From positions 1-64,000 of the forward strand of contig CAKSDZ010000007.1 in the NCBI GenBank assembly GCA_934446365.1: a stretch of 64,000 nucleotides of DNA, written 5' to 3'. The notes below the pieces were generated by a model. The model made no database searches. It saw only the letters and a program-made list of their open reading frames with translations, and was not told the origin of the DNA. Each line of letters opens with the position of its first letter. The stretch's first letter is position 1. Of this stretch, positions 50,968-59,543 are shown piece after piece. This DNA comes from an uncultured Eubacteriales bacterium. Its GTDB lineage: Bacteria > Bacillota > Clostridia > Oscillospirales > CAG-272. The translations under genes and the position numbers were made by a program.

Positions 50968-51795
50968 TCAATGATTTTTCATTTTTTCGGAGAGATAGGC
51001 GAGCGACCGGTTCAGCTTCGGAAGATCAAGCCCTCCGTCCGCGGCAAGCACCGGAGATTCCAGCGTCACCGTGCCGCCGTGATAAGCCGGCATCTCGGCA
51101 AAAAGCGTTTCAAAATCGATGATTCCGTCTCCCGGATGCAGAATCGGGCGCGTCACGCCCCACATACCCGGTACGGTTTCACCGGAATAATCGCTGACAT
51201 GCAGATGGCAGATGCGGGATTCCCAGATCTCGCTTTCAAAGAAAGCACCGCACTGATCCATATAAGACGCATGGCGCGTATCGAACGTAAAGCCGGCCTC
51301 CGGAAATGCCCGTGAAATCGAAAGAATGTTTTCAAGCGGCGTCGGCTTGCGGCACGGCACGTTTTCCACCGCGAGGCGCACGCCGCGCTTATCGCAGATT
51401 TCATACAGCGCGTCAAGCCGAGAAATCGCCCCCGCGAGCTGAGCTTCGGAAAAACGTCCGTCCCACAGATGAAATACCGCTTTCTCCGCGCCCACGGCCT
51501 TTGCCATGTCGGCATTCAGCGTAAAAAGCCGCAGCCCCTCCTCTTTGTCCTCCTCTGAACCGAGGGAGAGGAGCGCGCCGACATCCTTTTCAAAATGAAT
51601 GGTCGGCGTCTTCACCCCCGCCCTTTCCAAAGCGTCCGCCACCTCGGGAAGTTTATCGTACCACGCTTTCAGCATCATCAGCTCGAAGCCGTCCGCCGCG
51701 ACGGCGTTCCGATTCTCAATGATTACATGATAGTCATATCCGTTCGCCCGACCGACCAACGTGCCGGTCGAGCAAAGAATCTGCGTTTCCATCAT
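50968..51795 (-). CDS. Sugar phosphate isomerase/epimerase-like TIM-barrel protein
   Basis: 275 residues (ATG 51795 or 51792), one base after lexA and with no strong ribosome site, so translation is probably coupled. The AP-endonuclease-2/xylose-isomerase-like barrel is seen in GVRLAVENVPCR (metal Glu), FTFDTRHASYM (Asp/His), ICHLHVSDYSG (His) and PGDGIIDFETLFAEM. The length and the GDG motif favour a sugar isomerase or epimerase over endonuclease IV. The link with lexA is unexplained. Confidence 0.8.
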   Translation of the reverse strand: MMETQILCSTGTLVGRANGYDYHVIIENRNAVAADGFELMMLKAWYDKLPEVADALERAGVKTPTIHFEKDVGALLSLGSEEDKEEGLRLFTLNADMAKAVGAEKAVFHLWDGRFSEAQLAGAISRLDALYEICDKRGVRLAVENVPCRKPTPLENILSISRAFPEAGFTFDTRHASYMDQCGAFFESEIWESRICHLHVSDYSGETVPGMWGVTRPILHPGDGIIDFETLFAEMPAYHGGTVTLESPVLAADGGLDLPKLNRSLAYLSEKMKNH

Positions 51796-51796
51796 T

Positions 51797-52405
51797 TCAG
51801 TTATAATAGCGGATATCCGCCACGACCTTTCCGAGAATATATACCTCTTTGGTAAGAATGGGCTTCATCGTCTGATTTTCCGGCTGGAGACGGAACATGC
51901 CGTTTTCCTTATAAAAGGTCTTGACGGTCGCCTCCTCGTCGATCAGCACAACGGCGATATCGCCGTTCTCCACATAGCTTGTGCGGTTCACGATCACGTA
52001 ATCGCCGTTCATGATTCCGGCCTCGATCATGCTGTCGCCCTTGATTTTCAAAGCGAAAAGCTCCCCTCTCGCCATGCCGTGCGGCGGACAGTATTCGAGA
52101 TAGCCGTCGAAATTTTCCTGCGCCAAAATCGGAAGCCCCGCCGCCACCTGTCCGACAATCGGCACTCTGACGGACGGCTGTCCGGTCATGCCGTCCGCAT
52201 CCACGCGCAAGGTGCGGCTTTTTCCCTGCTCCTTGTGGATATAACCCTTCATTTCCAGCTTCGTGAGATAGGAATGGACCGTCGCCGTGCTTTTGATGCC
52301 GAGCGCCGCCTTGATATCGCGCACGGACGGCGCATATCCGTTCGCCTCCATGGTCTCGCAGATATATTTGTAGATTTCGTTTTCGCGTTCGGTCAGATTT
52401 TGCAT
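51797..52405 (-). CDS. lexA: SOS repressor LexA
   Basis: 202 residues. An N-terminal winged helix (LTERENEIYKYICETMEANG, PSVRDIKAALGIKSTATVHSYL), the self-cleavage bond Ala89-Gly90 in GQVAAGLP, catalytic Ser125 in KGDSMI and Lys162 in ATVKTFY. It represses DNA-damage genes and is cut when RecA is active. Start behind AAGGAGG. A near-match LexA box covers its own -35. Confidence 0.95.
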   Translation of the reverse strand: MQNLTERENEIYKYICETMEANGYAPSVRDIKAALGIKSTATVHSYLTKLEMKGYIHKEQGKSRTLRVDADGMTGQPSVRVPIVGQVAAGLPILAQENFDGYLEYCPPHGMARGELFALKIKGDSMIEAGIMNGDYVIVNRTSYVENGDIAVVLIDEEATVKTFYKENGMFRLQPENQTMKPILTKEVYILGKVVADIRYYN

Positions 52406-52526
52406 GGATGCCTCCTTAAAATTATCACGTTTCGCCCCATCTCACGGCATGAAAAACAGCCGCTGCCGTTCTGTCTTTCCGTTTTTTTCAAGCCATTCGA
52501 TGAAAGCAAACAATACTTGCAGAATC

Positions 52527-52555
52527 AGTATATCATACTTTTTCAAAAAAATCAA
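52527..52555 (-). promoter_or_regulatory. Sigma-A promoter of lexA
   Basis: On the minus strand TTGATT (52555-52550) and TATACT (52532-52527) are 17 bases apart. Confidence 0.78.
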
Positions 52556-52565
52556 ACTTTTGTTC
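52554..52565 (-). promoter_or_regulatory. Degenerate LexA box at the lexA promoter
   Basis: On the minus strand GAACAAAAGTTT matches the Bacillota GAAC-N4-GTTC box at seven of eight defined positions and touches the -35 hexamer. It fits autorepression. Confidence 0.5.
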
Positions 52566-52589
52566 CGATTTTCAAAAAATATTTTCATT

Positions 52590-52619
52590 TTGTCAATTAA
52601 AAGCCCTACGGCATATGAT
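52590..52619 (+). promoter_or_regulatory. Sigma-A promoter of the M14 peptidase
   Basis: TTGTCA (52590-52595) and TATGAT (52614-52619) are 18 bases apart, divergent from lexA and about 60 bases before the TTG start. Confidence 0.6.
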
Positions 52620-52676
52620 ATCATGATCCGATTTGCTCGGTATAAGGCAGTCGCAGACAGGAAGGAGAGCGGTCTT

Positions 52677-53591
52677 TTGGAAATCGATTACGAGGCGATC
52701 GCAGGCTATGAAAGAATGACGGACTGCATAAACGCCATACTGGAAAAATACCCCCAAACGGAAAACGGCTACATCGGCACAAGCATCCTCGGACGCGGCC
52801 TTCTGTATCTGCGTCTCGGGCACGGAAAAAGCGCATCCCTTTTTGTGGGTGCGCATCATGGAATGGAGCATATAACCTCGAATCTGCTCATCAAATTCAT
52901 CGAGGACGCGCTCGCCTGCGAGCGTTCCGGCGCGAGAATCGCCGGCGGCTTCGACGTCCGTTATATCCTCGCCCATCGGTCGGTCTATGTCATCCCGATG
53001 CTCAATCCGGACGGCGTGGAAATCGAAACCGGCGGAGCCGAAACCGCAGGACTTCTGCGCGAGCGGCTTCTCGCCATGAACGGCGGGAACCACAATTTTG
53101 TGTCGTGGCAGGCCAATGCGCGCGGCGTGGACCTCAATCACAATTACGACGCGGGTTTTGCCGAATGCCGCAAGCTCGAGCACGAGCACGGGATTTATTC
53201 CGGCGGTCCGACGCGGTACGGCGGAGAATATCCGGAAAGCGAGCCGGAAACGGCCGCTCTTTGCAGGCTCACAAGATTTCTCACGCCGAACCTTCGGTGC
53301 GCCGTAGCGCTGCATACGCAGGGCGAGGAAATCTACTGGGACTATCTCGGCAAGGCGCCGAAAGGCTCCCGCATGCTCGCCGAATGCTTCGCAAACGTCA
53401 GCGGATACCGGGTCTCCGCGCCCGACGGCATCGCCTCCTACGGCGGCTATAAGGACTGGGTCATCTCGGAGCTTGGGATTCCCGCCTTCACGGTCGAATG
53501 CGGATACGGAAAAAATCCGCTCCCTCCCGCCGATTTTTATAAAATATACGAAAAAGTTCTGCCGATTCTGCTCACAGCCGCAGCTTTTTAG
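52677..53591 (+). CDS. M14-family zinc carboxypeptidase
   Basis: 304 residues from a TTG at 52677, chosen because GAAGGAG lies nine bases upstream; ATGs further up overlap the promoter or lack a site. Zinc ligands H61xxE64 in GAHHGMEH, the VDLNHNY block and the catalytic Glu in FTVECGYGKNPL are present, with PMLNPDGVEI between. No signal peptide, so the enzyme is cytoplasmic. Such short M14 proteins often cleave murein peptides (gamma-D-glutamyl-diaminopimelate bonds, MpaA type), which would suit recycling of cell-wall peptides. Confidence 0.88.
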   Translation: MEIDYEAIAGYERMTDCINAILEKYPQTENGYIGTSILGRGLLYLRLGHGKSASLFVGAHHGMEHITSNLLIKFIEDALACERSGARIAGGFDVRYILAHRSVYVIPMLNPDGVEIETGGAETAGLLRERLLAMNGGNHNFVSWQANARGVDLNHNYDAGFAECRKLEHEHGIYSGGPTRYGGEYPESEPETAALCRLTRFLTPNLRCAVALHTQGEEIYWDYLGKAPKGSRMLAECFANVSGYRVSAPDGIASYGGYKDWVISELGIPAFTVECGYGKNPLPPADFYKIYEKVLPILLTAAAF

Positions 53592-53647
53592 AAAAAAACA
53601 CTTGCATTCGGCCACGGATTTCCGTTATAATGGAAACAAAGGAAAAA

Positions 53648-53905
53648 CTATATTTGAAGATAAACCCGCAGCATGCTGCCGAGAAGCTCGTCCCGGTCGA
53701 TTTTACGAATGAGACTTCTCGCATTTCGGTGATTGGTGATATAGGTCGGATCCTCCGAAAGAATATATCCGACAAGCTGATTCACCGGATTGTAGCCCTT
53801 TTCCAGCAGCGCGGCATAGACCTCGCCTAAAATCCGCCTGTTTTGTCTTTCCTTGTCGCTCTCGATCGAAAAGGTGATGGTCTGATCGTTTGGATAAGCC
53901 GACAT
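53648..53905 (-). CDS. ireB: IreB family regulatory protein
   Basis: 85 residues from ATG 53905 behind GAAAGGACAG. The whole chain matches the small IreB/DUF965 family: TITFSIESD, then LGEVYAALLEKGYNPVNQLVGYILSEDPTYITNH and RNARSLIRKIDRDEL. In Enterococcus IreB is phosphorylated by the PASTA kinase IreK and modulates cephalosporin resistance. No PASTA kinase is in this window. The common neighbours alaS and ruvX are absent. Confidence 0.9.
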   Translation of the reverse strand: MSAYPNDQTITFSIESDKERQNRRILGEVYAALLEKGYNPVNQLVGYILSEDPTYITNHRNARSLIRKIDRDELLGSMLRVYLQI

Positions 53906-53946
53906 TTTCTCTGTCCTTTCAAACACATATTTTTAAACTCGTGATT

Positions 53947-53975
53947 ATTGTATACCAAAAAAGAGATTTTTTCAA
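53947..53975 (-). promoter_or_regulatory. Sigma-A promoter of ireB
   Basis: On the minus strand TTGAAA (53975-53970) and TACAAT (53952-53947) are 17 bases apart. Confidence 0.75.
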
Positions 53976-54067
53976 CATTTTTTTAGAAAGACATGCAAAT
54001 TCACAGCATTGTTTTCTATTTATTTACATGGGAACCCGCATAAATTTACGGAAGGATGTGTCACCAA

Positions 54068-54622
54068 ATGGAAATCAAGCGCAAAAAAATCACAGAAGAG
54101 GAAATTTTTGAAACCGAGCGCAGGCTCGCGGAAGAGGTTTCCGCTCTCTGCGGGCAGCACGCCCGCGAATTTGAAGCTCTCGGTTATGAGCTCGACCTCG
54201 AATTCGGCCAAAAAGAGGACGAAGCGCAAAACAGCTACGCCGAGTTCGTTCTCGAAGAGGGGAAACGGTACGAGAGCGGCTACGTCAGCCGCGCGCTCAT
54301 CACGGTCAGACGAAAAAAGACCGAGGAGGAGCTTGCACAGGACGAGCAGCTCGCCGAGGAAAACCGGAGGGCGGTTGAGTCCGCGGAAACCGAAGCGGAC
54401 GCGGAGCAGCTCGAAAATGATGAAACGCTCCGCATCTCGGAGGATGCGCTGAAACGTTCCGTCGCGTTCACCGAGGTCATGCTTGTGCGCGCCTACAAGT
54501 CCTTTTGGACGGAATGGGTCAGCGTCTGCGACAGCCTTGCGGAAATCGAAAACGACCTCGCGGAATTCTTCAAATCTTTAAGCTCCGGAAAAGAAGACGC
54601 CGAATATCAGAACGACCTGTAA
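54068..54622 (+). CDS. Unknown charged helical protein
   Basis: 184 residues from ATG 54068 behind GGAAGGATG. It is rich in Glu, Ala, Lys and Arg and predicted to be mostly helical. A central short strand-rich part (ALGYELDLEFGQ, then SYAEFVLEEGKRYESGYVSRALITVRRKK) lies between two helical runs; the second includes an acidic stretch AESAETEADAEQLENDE-like in character and ends in a Trp-containing helix. No membrane segment and no family that I recognise. It is flanked by its own terminator. Confidence 0.65.
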   Translation: MEIKRKKITEEEIFETERRLAEEVSALCGQHAREFEALGYELDLEFGQKEDEAQNSYAEFVLEEGKRYESGYVSRALITVRRKKTEEELAQDEQLAEENRRAVESAETEADAEQLENDETLRISEDALKRSVAFTEVMLVRAYKSFWTEWVSVCDSLAEIENDLAEFFKSLSSGKEDAEYQNDL

Positions 54623-54630
54623 GCCCTTAC

Positions 54631-54658
54631 AAATCCGTCGGATAAACCGGCGGATTTT
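54631..54658 (+). terminator. Terminator after the unknown charged protein
   Basis: AAATCCGTCGG (54631-54641) pairs with CCGGCGGATTT (54647-54657) with one wobble. The T run is short. Confidence 0.65.
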
Positions 54659-54692
54659 CTCATCTTCACGCGCAAAATTCACAAAATACATA

Positions 54693-54721
54693 TTGTATCC
54701 CCTCCGATAACGTGATATAAT
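54693..54721 (+). promoter_or_regulatory. Sigma-A promoter of queA
   Basis: TTGTAT (54693-54698) and TATAAT (54716-54721) are 17 bases apart, 57 bases before the start codon. Confidence 0.75.
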
Positions 54722-54777
54722 GGAAGTTAATATAGAAATTGGTATGCAAATGGCTTTCGCAGGACGGAGACTGCTTT

Positions 54778-55857
54778 ATGATAAAAAATGAACTGACGCC
54801 CACAGGGCTTAAAACCTCGGATTTTTTCTTTGAGCTGCCGGAAGCGCTCATCGCCCAGCATCCGACCGAGCGGCGCGACGACGCGAGACTCATGGTGCTC
54901 GACCGAAAAACCGGCGGAATCTCTCACCGGATTTTCCGCGATATCACGGACTATCTGCGCCCCGGAGACGTGCTCGTCGTCAACGATTCCAAGGTCATTC
55001 CGGCGCGCATTTACGGAAAGAAAATCAGAGAGGACGGCACCGAGGGCGCGGACGCGGAATGTCTGCTGCTGCGCCAGCGCTCTCTCGACGTTTGGGAAAC
55101 GATTGTGCGCCCCGGCAAAAGGCTGAAAAAGGGCGCTCGCATCCGATTCGGAGACGGGCTGCTCGAGGGCGTCGTCGACGAAGTGACGGACGACGGAAAC
55201 CGGATTATCGCTTTTGAATACGACAAGAGCGGCGGACGGAATCTCTATTCCATTCTCGATGAAATCGGCAGAATGCCCCTGCCGCCCTACATCACAGAGG
55301 AGCTCAAAAACAACAGCGACTATCAGACCGTATATGCGCGCGAGGAAGGTTCCGCGGCAGCGCCGACCGCGGGACTGCACTTCACCGAGGAGCTGCTCGA
55401 AAAAATCCGCGGTATGGGCGTCGAAATCGCACCGGTCATGCTGCATGTCGGGCTTGGAACCTTCCGCCCCGTCAAGGCGGATTCCATCACCGATCATGTG
55501 ATGCACAGCGAATTTTTCACCGTCACGGAGGAAAGCGCGGAAAAAATCAACCGCGCAAGAGCGCATGGCGGACGCATCGTCGCCGTGGGCACCACCTCCT
55601 GCCGCACGCTCGAAAGTGCATCCGACGAGCACGGCGTCGTCCATGCAATGTGCGACGATACGGGAATCTTCATTTATCCCGGCTATCGCTTCAAGGCGGT
55701 GGACATGCTCGTCACCAACTTCCACCTGCCGGAAAGCACGCTTGTTATGCTGGTTTCCGCATTTGCCGACCGCGGCACCGTCATGAACGCCTACAAAACC
55801 GCAGTTGAAGAAAAATACCGATTTTTTTCGTTCGGCGACGCGATGCTGATTGTTTGA
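54778..55857 (+). CDS. queA: S-adenosylmethionine:tRNA ribosyltransferase-isomerase
   Basis: 359 residues from ATG 54778 behind GGACGGAG. Family motifs: FFFELPEALIAQHPTERRDDARLMVLDR at the start (read in parts), DVLVVNDSKVIPARIYG, PTAGLHFTEELL and TNFHLPESTLVMLVSAFA. It makes epoxyqueuosine in the anticodon of Asn, Asp, His and Tyr tRNAs. It precedes miaA, so the pair modifies tRNA anticodon loops. Confidence 0.95.
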   Translation: MIKNELTPTGLKTSDFFFELPEALIAQHPTERRDDARLMVLDRKTGGISHRIFRDITDYLRPGDVLVVNDSKVIPARIYGKKIREDGTEGADAECLLLRQRSLDVWETIVRPGKRLKKGARIRFGDGLLEGVVDEVTDDGNRIIAFEYDKSGGRNLYSILDEIGRMPLPPYITEELKNNSDYQTVYAREEGSAAAPTAGLHFTEELLEKIRGMGVEIAPVMLHVGLGTFRPVKADSITDHVMHSEFFTVTEESAEKINRARAHGGRIVAVGTTSCRTLESASDEHGVVHAMCDDTGIFIYPGYRFKAVDMLVTNFHLPESTLVMLVSAFADRGTVMNAYKTAVEEKYRFFSFGDAMLIV

Positions 55858-55905
55858 GACTATATAGAAATCATTTGTTTTATTCTTGCTTTTCCGGAGG
55901 ACATC

Positions 55906-56853
55906 ATGAATCCCGATAAAATCCGCGTTGCCGCCGTCGCGGGACCGACTGCGAGCGGCAAAAGCGCGCTTGCCATGCTGCTCTGCCGGAAATACGGCGG
56001 CGAGCTTATCTCCTGCGATTCCATGCAGATTTACCGCCGCATGGACATCGGCACGGCAAAGCCGTCCCGCGCGGAACGCGCGGAAATCCCCCATCACCTG
56101 ATCGATATCTGCGACCCTTCCGAGGATTTTTCCGTCGCGGAATTTGCCGTTCTCGCAGACCGGGCAATCCGCGAGACAGCGGAGCGCGGCAAGCTTCCCG
56201 TGCTGTGCGGCGGAACCGGACTGTATCTCGATTCCGTGCTGCGCGGCGTCGATTTCGGCGAAATGGAGGCCGATCCCGCCTACCGCGCGGAGCTTATGCG
56301 GACGGCGGCGGAAAAAGGCGCTCTTTTTCTCCATCAAATGCTGCGGGAAAAGGACCCCGAGGCGGCGGAGAGGATTCACCCGAACAACGTCAAGCGGGTG
56401 ATTCGCGCGCTTGAAATCTGCCGTCTTTCCGGCATGACAAAAACGGAATGGGACAAGGCAGCCGTCCGGAAAGAATCCCCCTATGATGCCACCGTTATCG
56501 CGCTCGACTATCGGGACCGCGATATTCTCTATGAAAAAATCAATCGGCGTGTCGAGGAAATGCTTGACGCAGGACTTGAAAATGAAGTCCGCTCGCTGCT
56601 TGCGGACGGCTGTCTCACACCGGATTCCACGGCGGGCGGCGCAATCGGATATAAGGAGCTCATCGAATATATAAACGGGCGCATATCTTATGCGGAGGCG
56701 GTCGAAGCGGTTAAAACCGCGACGCGCCGATATGCCAAAAGACAGCTGACATGGCTGCGGCGAAATGAAGCCGTCCGATGGCTGTATCCGGACGATTATC
56801 CGGATACACAGTCGCTTTTCACAGCGGCGCAGGCGCTCATTTTCAGCACATAA
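55906..56853 (+). CDS. miaA: tRNA dimethylallyltransferase
   Basis: 315 residues, start behind CCGGAGG. P-loop GPTASGKSALA, the DSMQIYRRMDIGTAKPS substrate loop, GGTGLYLDSVL, and the C-terminal TRRYAKRQLTWLRRN. It adds a dimethylallyl group to A37. Its DMAPP donor comes from the MEP pathway, whose last enzyme IspH is encoded at 19499. Confidence 0.95.
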   Translation: MNPDKIRVAAVAGPTASGKSALAMLLCRKYGGELISCDSMQIYRRMDIGTAKPSRAERAEIPHHLIDICDPSEDFSVAEFAVLADRAIRETAERGKLPVLCGGTGLYLDSVLRGVDFGEMEADPAYRAELMRTAAEKGALFLHQMLREKDPEAAERIHPNNVKRVIRALEICRLSGMTKTEWDKAAVRKESPYDATVIALDYRDRDILYEKINRRVEEMLDAGLENEVRSLLADGCLTPDSTAGGAIGYKELIEYINGRISYAEAVEAVKTATRRYAKRQLTWLRRNEAVRWLYPDDYPDTQSLFTAAQALIFST

Positions 56854-56868
56854 AAAAGAGGATGGGAA

Positions 56869-58095
56869 ATGGAAAAGAGCGAAAAATCCATATACAAAAA
56901 AATATTGGTGGCTTCGCTCTGCGTTCTCGCGGCGGTATACGTCATCTATCATATCGCGTTAAATCTGCGCCGAGATGTGCAGCTTTTTGCCGTCGAGAAG
57001 TATACGGCGCAGGACATTCAGACTTTCACCGGCTATATTTTCCGGGACGAAACCGTTCTTGTCTCTTACACGTCGGGAATTCGGAACTATCGCTATTACG
57101 ACGGAGAAAAGGTCGCCGCAAACAGCGTCGTCGCGGACATCTACCGGTTCGGCAGCGAGGATACGGCGGAAAAAATCGCACAGCTCAGGCAGCAGATCGA
57201 TATTCTCAAAAGAAGCACCTCCATCGCCGGGACCACCGTCGCCGAGGTGCAAAAGCAAATCGATTCCCTGACCTACCGGATTTCGGAAAAAAATGCCGCG
57301 GGAGACACCGCGGCGGCGGGGGCACTTGCCGACGAGCTTCTTGTGCTGATGGCGAAAAAAGACCTCCTTGTGCAAGGAAAATCCGATTACAGCTATGAAA
57401 TCTCCGTCTTGGAAGCACAGAGGGCTTCCCTTGTTTCCTCGCTCGGCACGCCGAGCGAATCCGTGCGCACGGCCGCCTCCGGATATTTTTATTCCGAAAC
57501 CGACGGCTACGAGAGCTTATTCACACTTTCCGCCGCGGAGGGAATCAGCATCGAACGCTTCAATGCGCTTGTTTCCTCCGCTCCCGTCTCCACGACAAAT
57601 GCGGTCGGCACGCTGATGACGGATTTTCATTGGTACTACGTCTGTAAGACGACCGTATCCGAAGCGGATGGCTTTTCCGCGGGCAATACCTATGACTGTC
57701 TCTTCACGGACAACGGATATTCGGAACCCATCCGAATGCAGATCGTTTCCAAGCAAACCGACGATGCGGGCAACGCGCTTCTCGTATTCTCCACCACCGC
57801 GCTTCCCCGTTCCTTCGATATGACGCGCTGTCAGCGCATGGAAACGGTGAGGGCCACTTACAGCGGCTACCGGATTCCCGCCGACGAGGTAAGGGTCATC
57901 GACGGCGCGACGTTCGTCTATGTATTCGACGAAGGGACCGCGAGGCTCCGCGAGGTCGGGATTCTGTGGGAAGAAAACGGATATTTCATCGTTTCGGATT
58001 CCTATGAAAGTCCCGCGGGAAACAAAGTATTAAAGCTGAACGATCTCATCATCGTCGGAGAAAAAGATTTGTACGACGGGAAAATCATAGACTGA
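56869..58095 (+). CDS. HlyD-like membrane-anchored protein
   Basis: 408 residues, start behind AAAGAGGATGGG. A single N-terminal span (about 11-30), a short biotinyl-lipoyl-like lead (TFTGYIFRDETVLVS), a helical hairpin (about 100-185: EKIAQLRQQIDILKRS and EISVLEAQRASLVSSLG), then a strand-rich C-terminal part (YRIPADEVRVIDGATFVYVF) like the beta-barrel of HlyD adaptors. No transporter genes adjoin it. In Clostridia this gene often sits before yggS and sepF, which suggests an envelope or division role rather than export. Confidence 0.75.
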   Translation: MEKSEKSIYKKILVASLCVLAAVYVIYHIALNLRRDVQLFAVEKYTAQDIQTFTGYIFRDETVLVSYTSGIRNYRYYDGEKVAANSVVADIYRFGSEDTAEKIAQLRQQIDILKRSTSIAGTTVAEVQKQIDSLTYRISEKNAAGDTAAAGALADELLVLMAKKDLLVQGKSDYSYEISVLEAQRASLVSSLGTPSESVRTAASGYFYSETDGYESLFTLSAAEGISIERFNALVSSAPVSTTNAVGTLMTDFHWYYVCKTTVSEADGFSAGNTYDCLFTDNGYSEPIRMQIVSKQTDDAGNALLVFSTTALPRSFDMTRCQRMETVRATYSGYRIPADEVRVIDGATFVYVFDEGTARLREVGILWEENGYFIVSDSYESPAGNKVLKLNDLIIVGEKDLYDGKIID

Positions 58096-58111
58096 TAAGA
58101 GGAGGAGCATA

Positions 58112-58804
58112 ATGGAAGAACATCTTCTCTCCATCAAGGAGAATATTGAAAAAATTCGTTCGGACGCGGCGCCGTTTCCCGGCGCGCAGCTGATGGCAGT
58201 CGTCAAAACGCGCACACCGGAGGAAATCCGCTATGCCGTGCGGGAATGCGGCATCAAGCTGATCGGGGAAAACCGTGTCCAAGAGCTGCTCGCTCACTAT
58301 GAAAGCGCAGAAGGTGCCGAGATTCATTTTATCGGCACGCTGCAAAAAAACAAGGTCAAATATATCATCGATAAAGTATCGATGATCGAATCGCTGGGCA
58401 GCGAAGGGCTTGCTGCTGAAATCGACCGGCATGCCGCAAAGCACGGAATCCGCATGCCGGTACTGATCGAAATCAACATCGGCAGAGAGCCGTCGAAATC
58501 CGGCATCGCGCCCGAGGAGCTTCCCCTCTTCTGCGAGATTTTAAAAAAATATCGGGCACTCATTCCCTCGGGACTGATGACCATCGCCCCGCGCTGTACG
58601 TCCGCCGCCGAATACGGTGTTTATTTTTCCGAGATGAACCGCCTGCGAAATACGGTATTCGCGGAAAATTTTCCGTCCGCCGGACATCCGCTGCTTTCCA
58701 TGGGCATGTCGTCAAGCTACCTTCCGGCGCTTGAAAACGGAGCCGATATCATCCGTATCGGCGAGGGTATTTTCGGGAAAAGAGACAGAGCTGTAAATAA
58801 ATGA
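58112..58804 (+). CDS. yggS: YggS-family pyridoxal phosphate homeostasis protein
   Basis: 230 residues, a PLP-binding alanine-racemase-like barrel. The PLP lysine lies in LMAVVKTRTPEEI; GENRVQEL, HFIGTLQKNKVKYI and the phosphate-binding LSMGMSSSYLPA are typical. It keeps free PLP in balance and has no known enzymatic turnover. Start behind AAGAGGAGG. It precedes sepF, as in most Bacillota. Confidence 0.93.
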   Translation: MEEHLLSIKENIEKIRSDAAPFPGAQLMAVVKTRTPEEIRYAVRECGIKLIGENRVQELLAHYESAEGAEIHFIGTLQKNKVKYIIDKVSMIESLGSEGLAAEIDRHAAKHGIRMPVLIEINIGREPSKSGIAPEELPLFCEILKKYRALIPSGLMTIAPRCTSAAEYGVYFSEMNRLRNTVFAENFPSAGHPLLSMGMSSSYLPALENGADIIRIGEGIFGKRDRAVNK

Positions 58805-58856
58805 CAAAAAGTCCAAGAATTATCTGAAATTTTTTCTCTTTTTTTCAAAAAAATAA

Positions 58857-58886
58857 TTGCAATTTCTGTCCACAATATGTTATAAT
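58857..58886 (+). promoter_or_regulatory. Sigma-A promoter of sepF
   Basis: TTGCAA (58857-58862) and TATAAT (58881-58886) are 18 bases apart, 80 bases before sepF. The flanks are very AT-rich. Confidence 0.8.
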
Positions 58887-58966
58887 GGCATAAAGGGTAA
58901 TCTATCCCTTTTTCCTTATCATTATGAAAATATAAATCAGATAAAAGTTATTTTTGGAGGTACAAA

Positions 58967-59443
58967 ATGGGCTTGCTTGATAAAATCAAAGGAATGGTCA
59001 ACACCGACGACGAATATGGAGATAACTACGGCCTCGACGAGACCGAAAACGACGACATCATTCCTACCCGTTCCGCGGCTTCAAGACCCGGCATGAATAT
59101 CTCGGGGCATGACAATTCCGTCGCCATCGAGCTCAAGGTGGTAAGACCCGAAAGCTATGGCAGCGTGACGGAAATCGCGGACCATCTTCTCAATCACCGC
59201 ACGGTCGTCCTGAATCTTGAAGCGACAAACAGAGAGGTCGCCAAGAGACTGATCGATTTTCTCGCGGGAGTCGCTTATTCCATCGACGGGCAGCTCAAAA
59301 ATGTAGCCAACAATACATATATCATCACGCCCTGCAACGTGGATGTGGCGGATTCCCAAATCAGATCGGCGGAGCCGAGACGCCAAGCTACCATGCAGCA
59401 GCCCGCTCCCGCCGTCAATCTGACGAGCGATACCCTGTTTTGA
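58967..59443 (+). CDS. sepF: Cell division protein SepF
   Basis: 158 residues, start behind TTGGAGG. An amphipathic membrane-binding helix (MGLLDKIKGMV), an acidic linker, then the SepF core (ELKVVRPESYGSVTEIADHLLNHRTVVLNLE, read in parts, and RLIDFLAGVAYSIDGQLKNV). It anchors FtsZ filaments to the membrane, a job that FtsA does elsewhere; ftsA is absent from the dcw cluster here. Confidence 0.93.
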   Translation: MGLLDKIKGMVNTDDEYGDNYGLDETENDDIIPTRSAASRPGMNISGHDNSVAIELKVVRPESYGSVTEIADHLLNHRTVVLNLEATNREVAKRLIDFLAGVAYSIDGQLKNVANNTYIITPCNVDVADSQIRSAEPRRQATMQQPAPAVNLTSDTLF

Positions 59444-59543
59444 TCACGGAAACAAATAGAATTTTGAGACGGGGCATATTTGTCCCGTCAAGGTTTTGTA
59501 CGGGCAGCCGGCAGACCCTATGAAAATTGGAGAGGATAATTTC

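Noticed and set aside
52404..52676. Extended N-terminus for the M14 peptidase
   Set aside because: The extension crosses the lexA promoter and the peptidase's own promoter and has no ribosome site; TTG 52677 has one.
54727..56952. Minus-strand ORF of 741 codons opposite queA and miaA
   Set aside because: Antisense shadow; both plus-strand genes show full family signatures.
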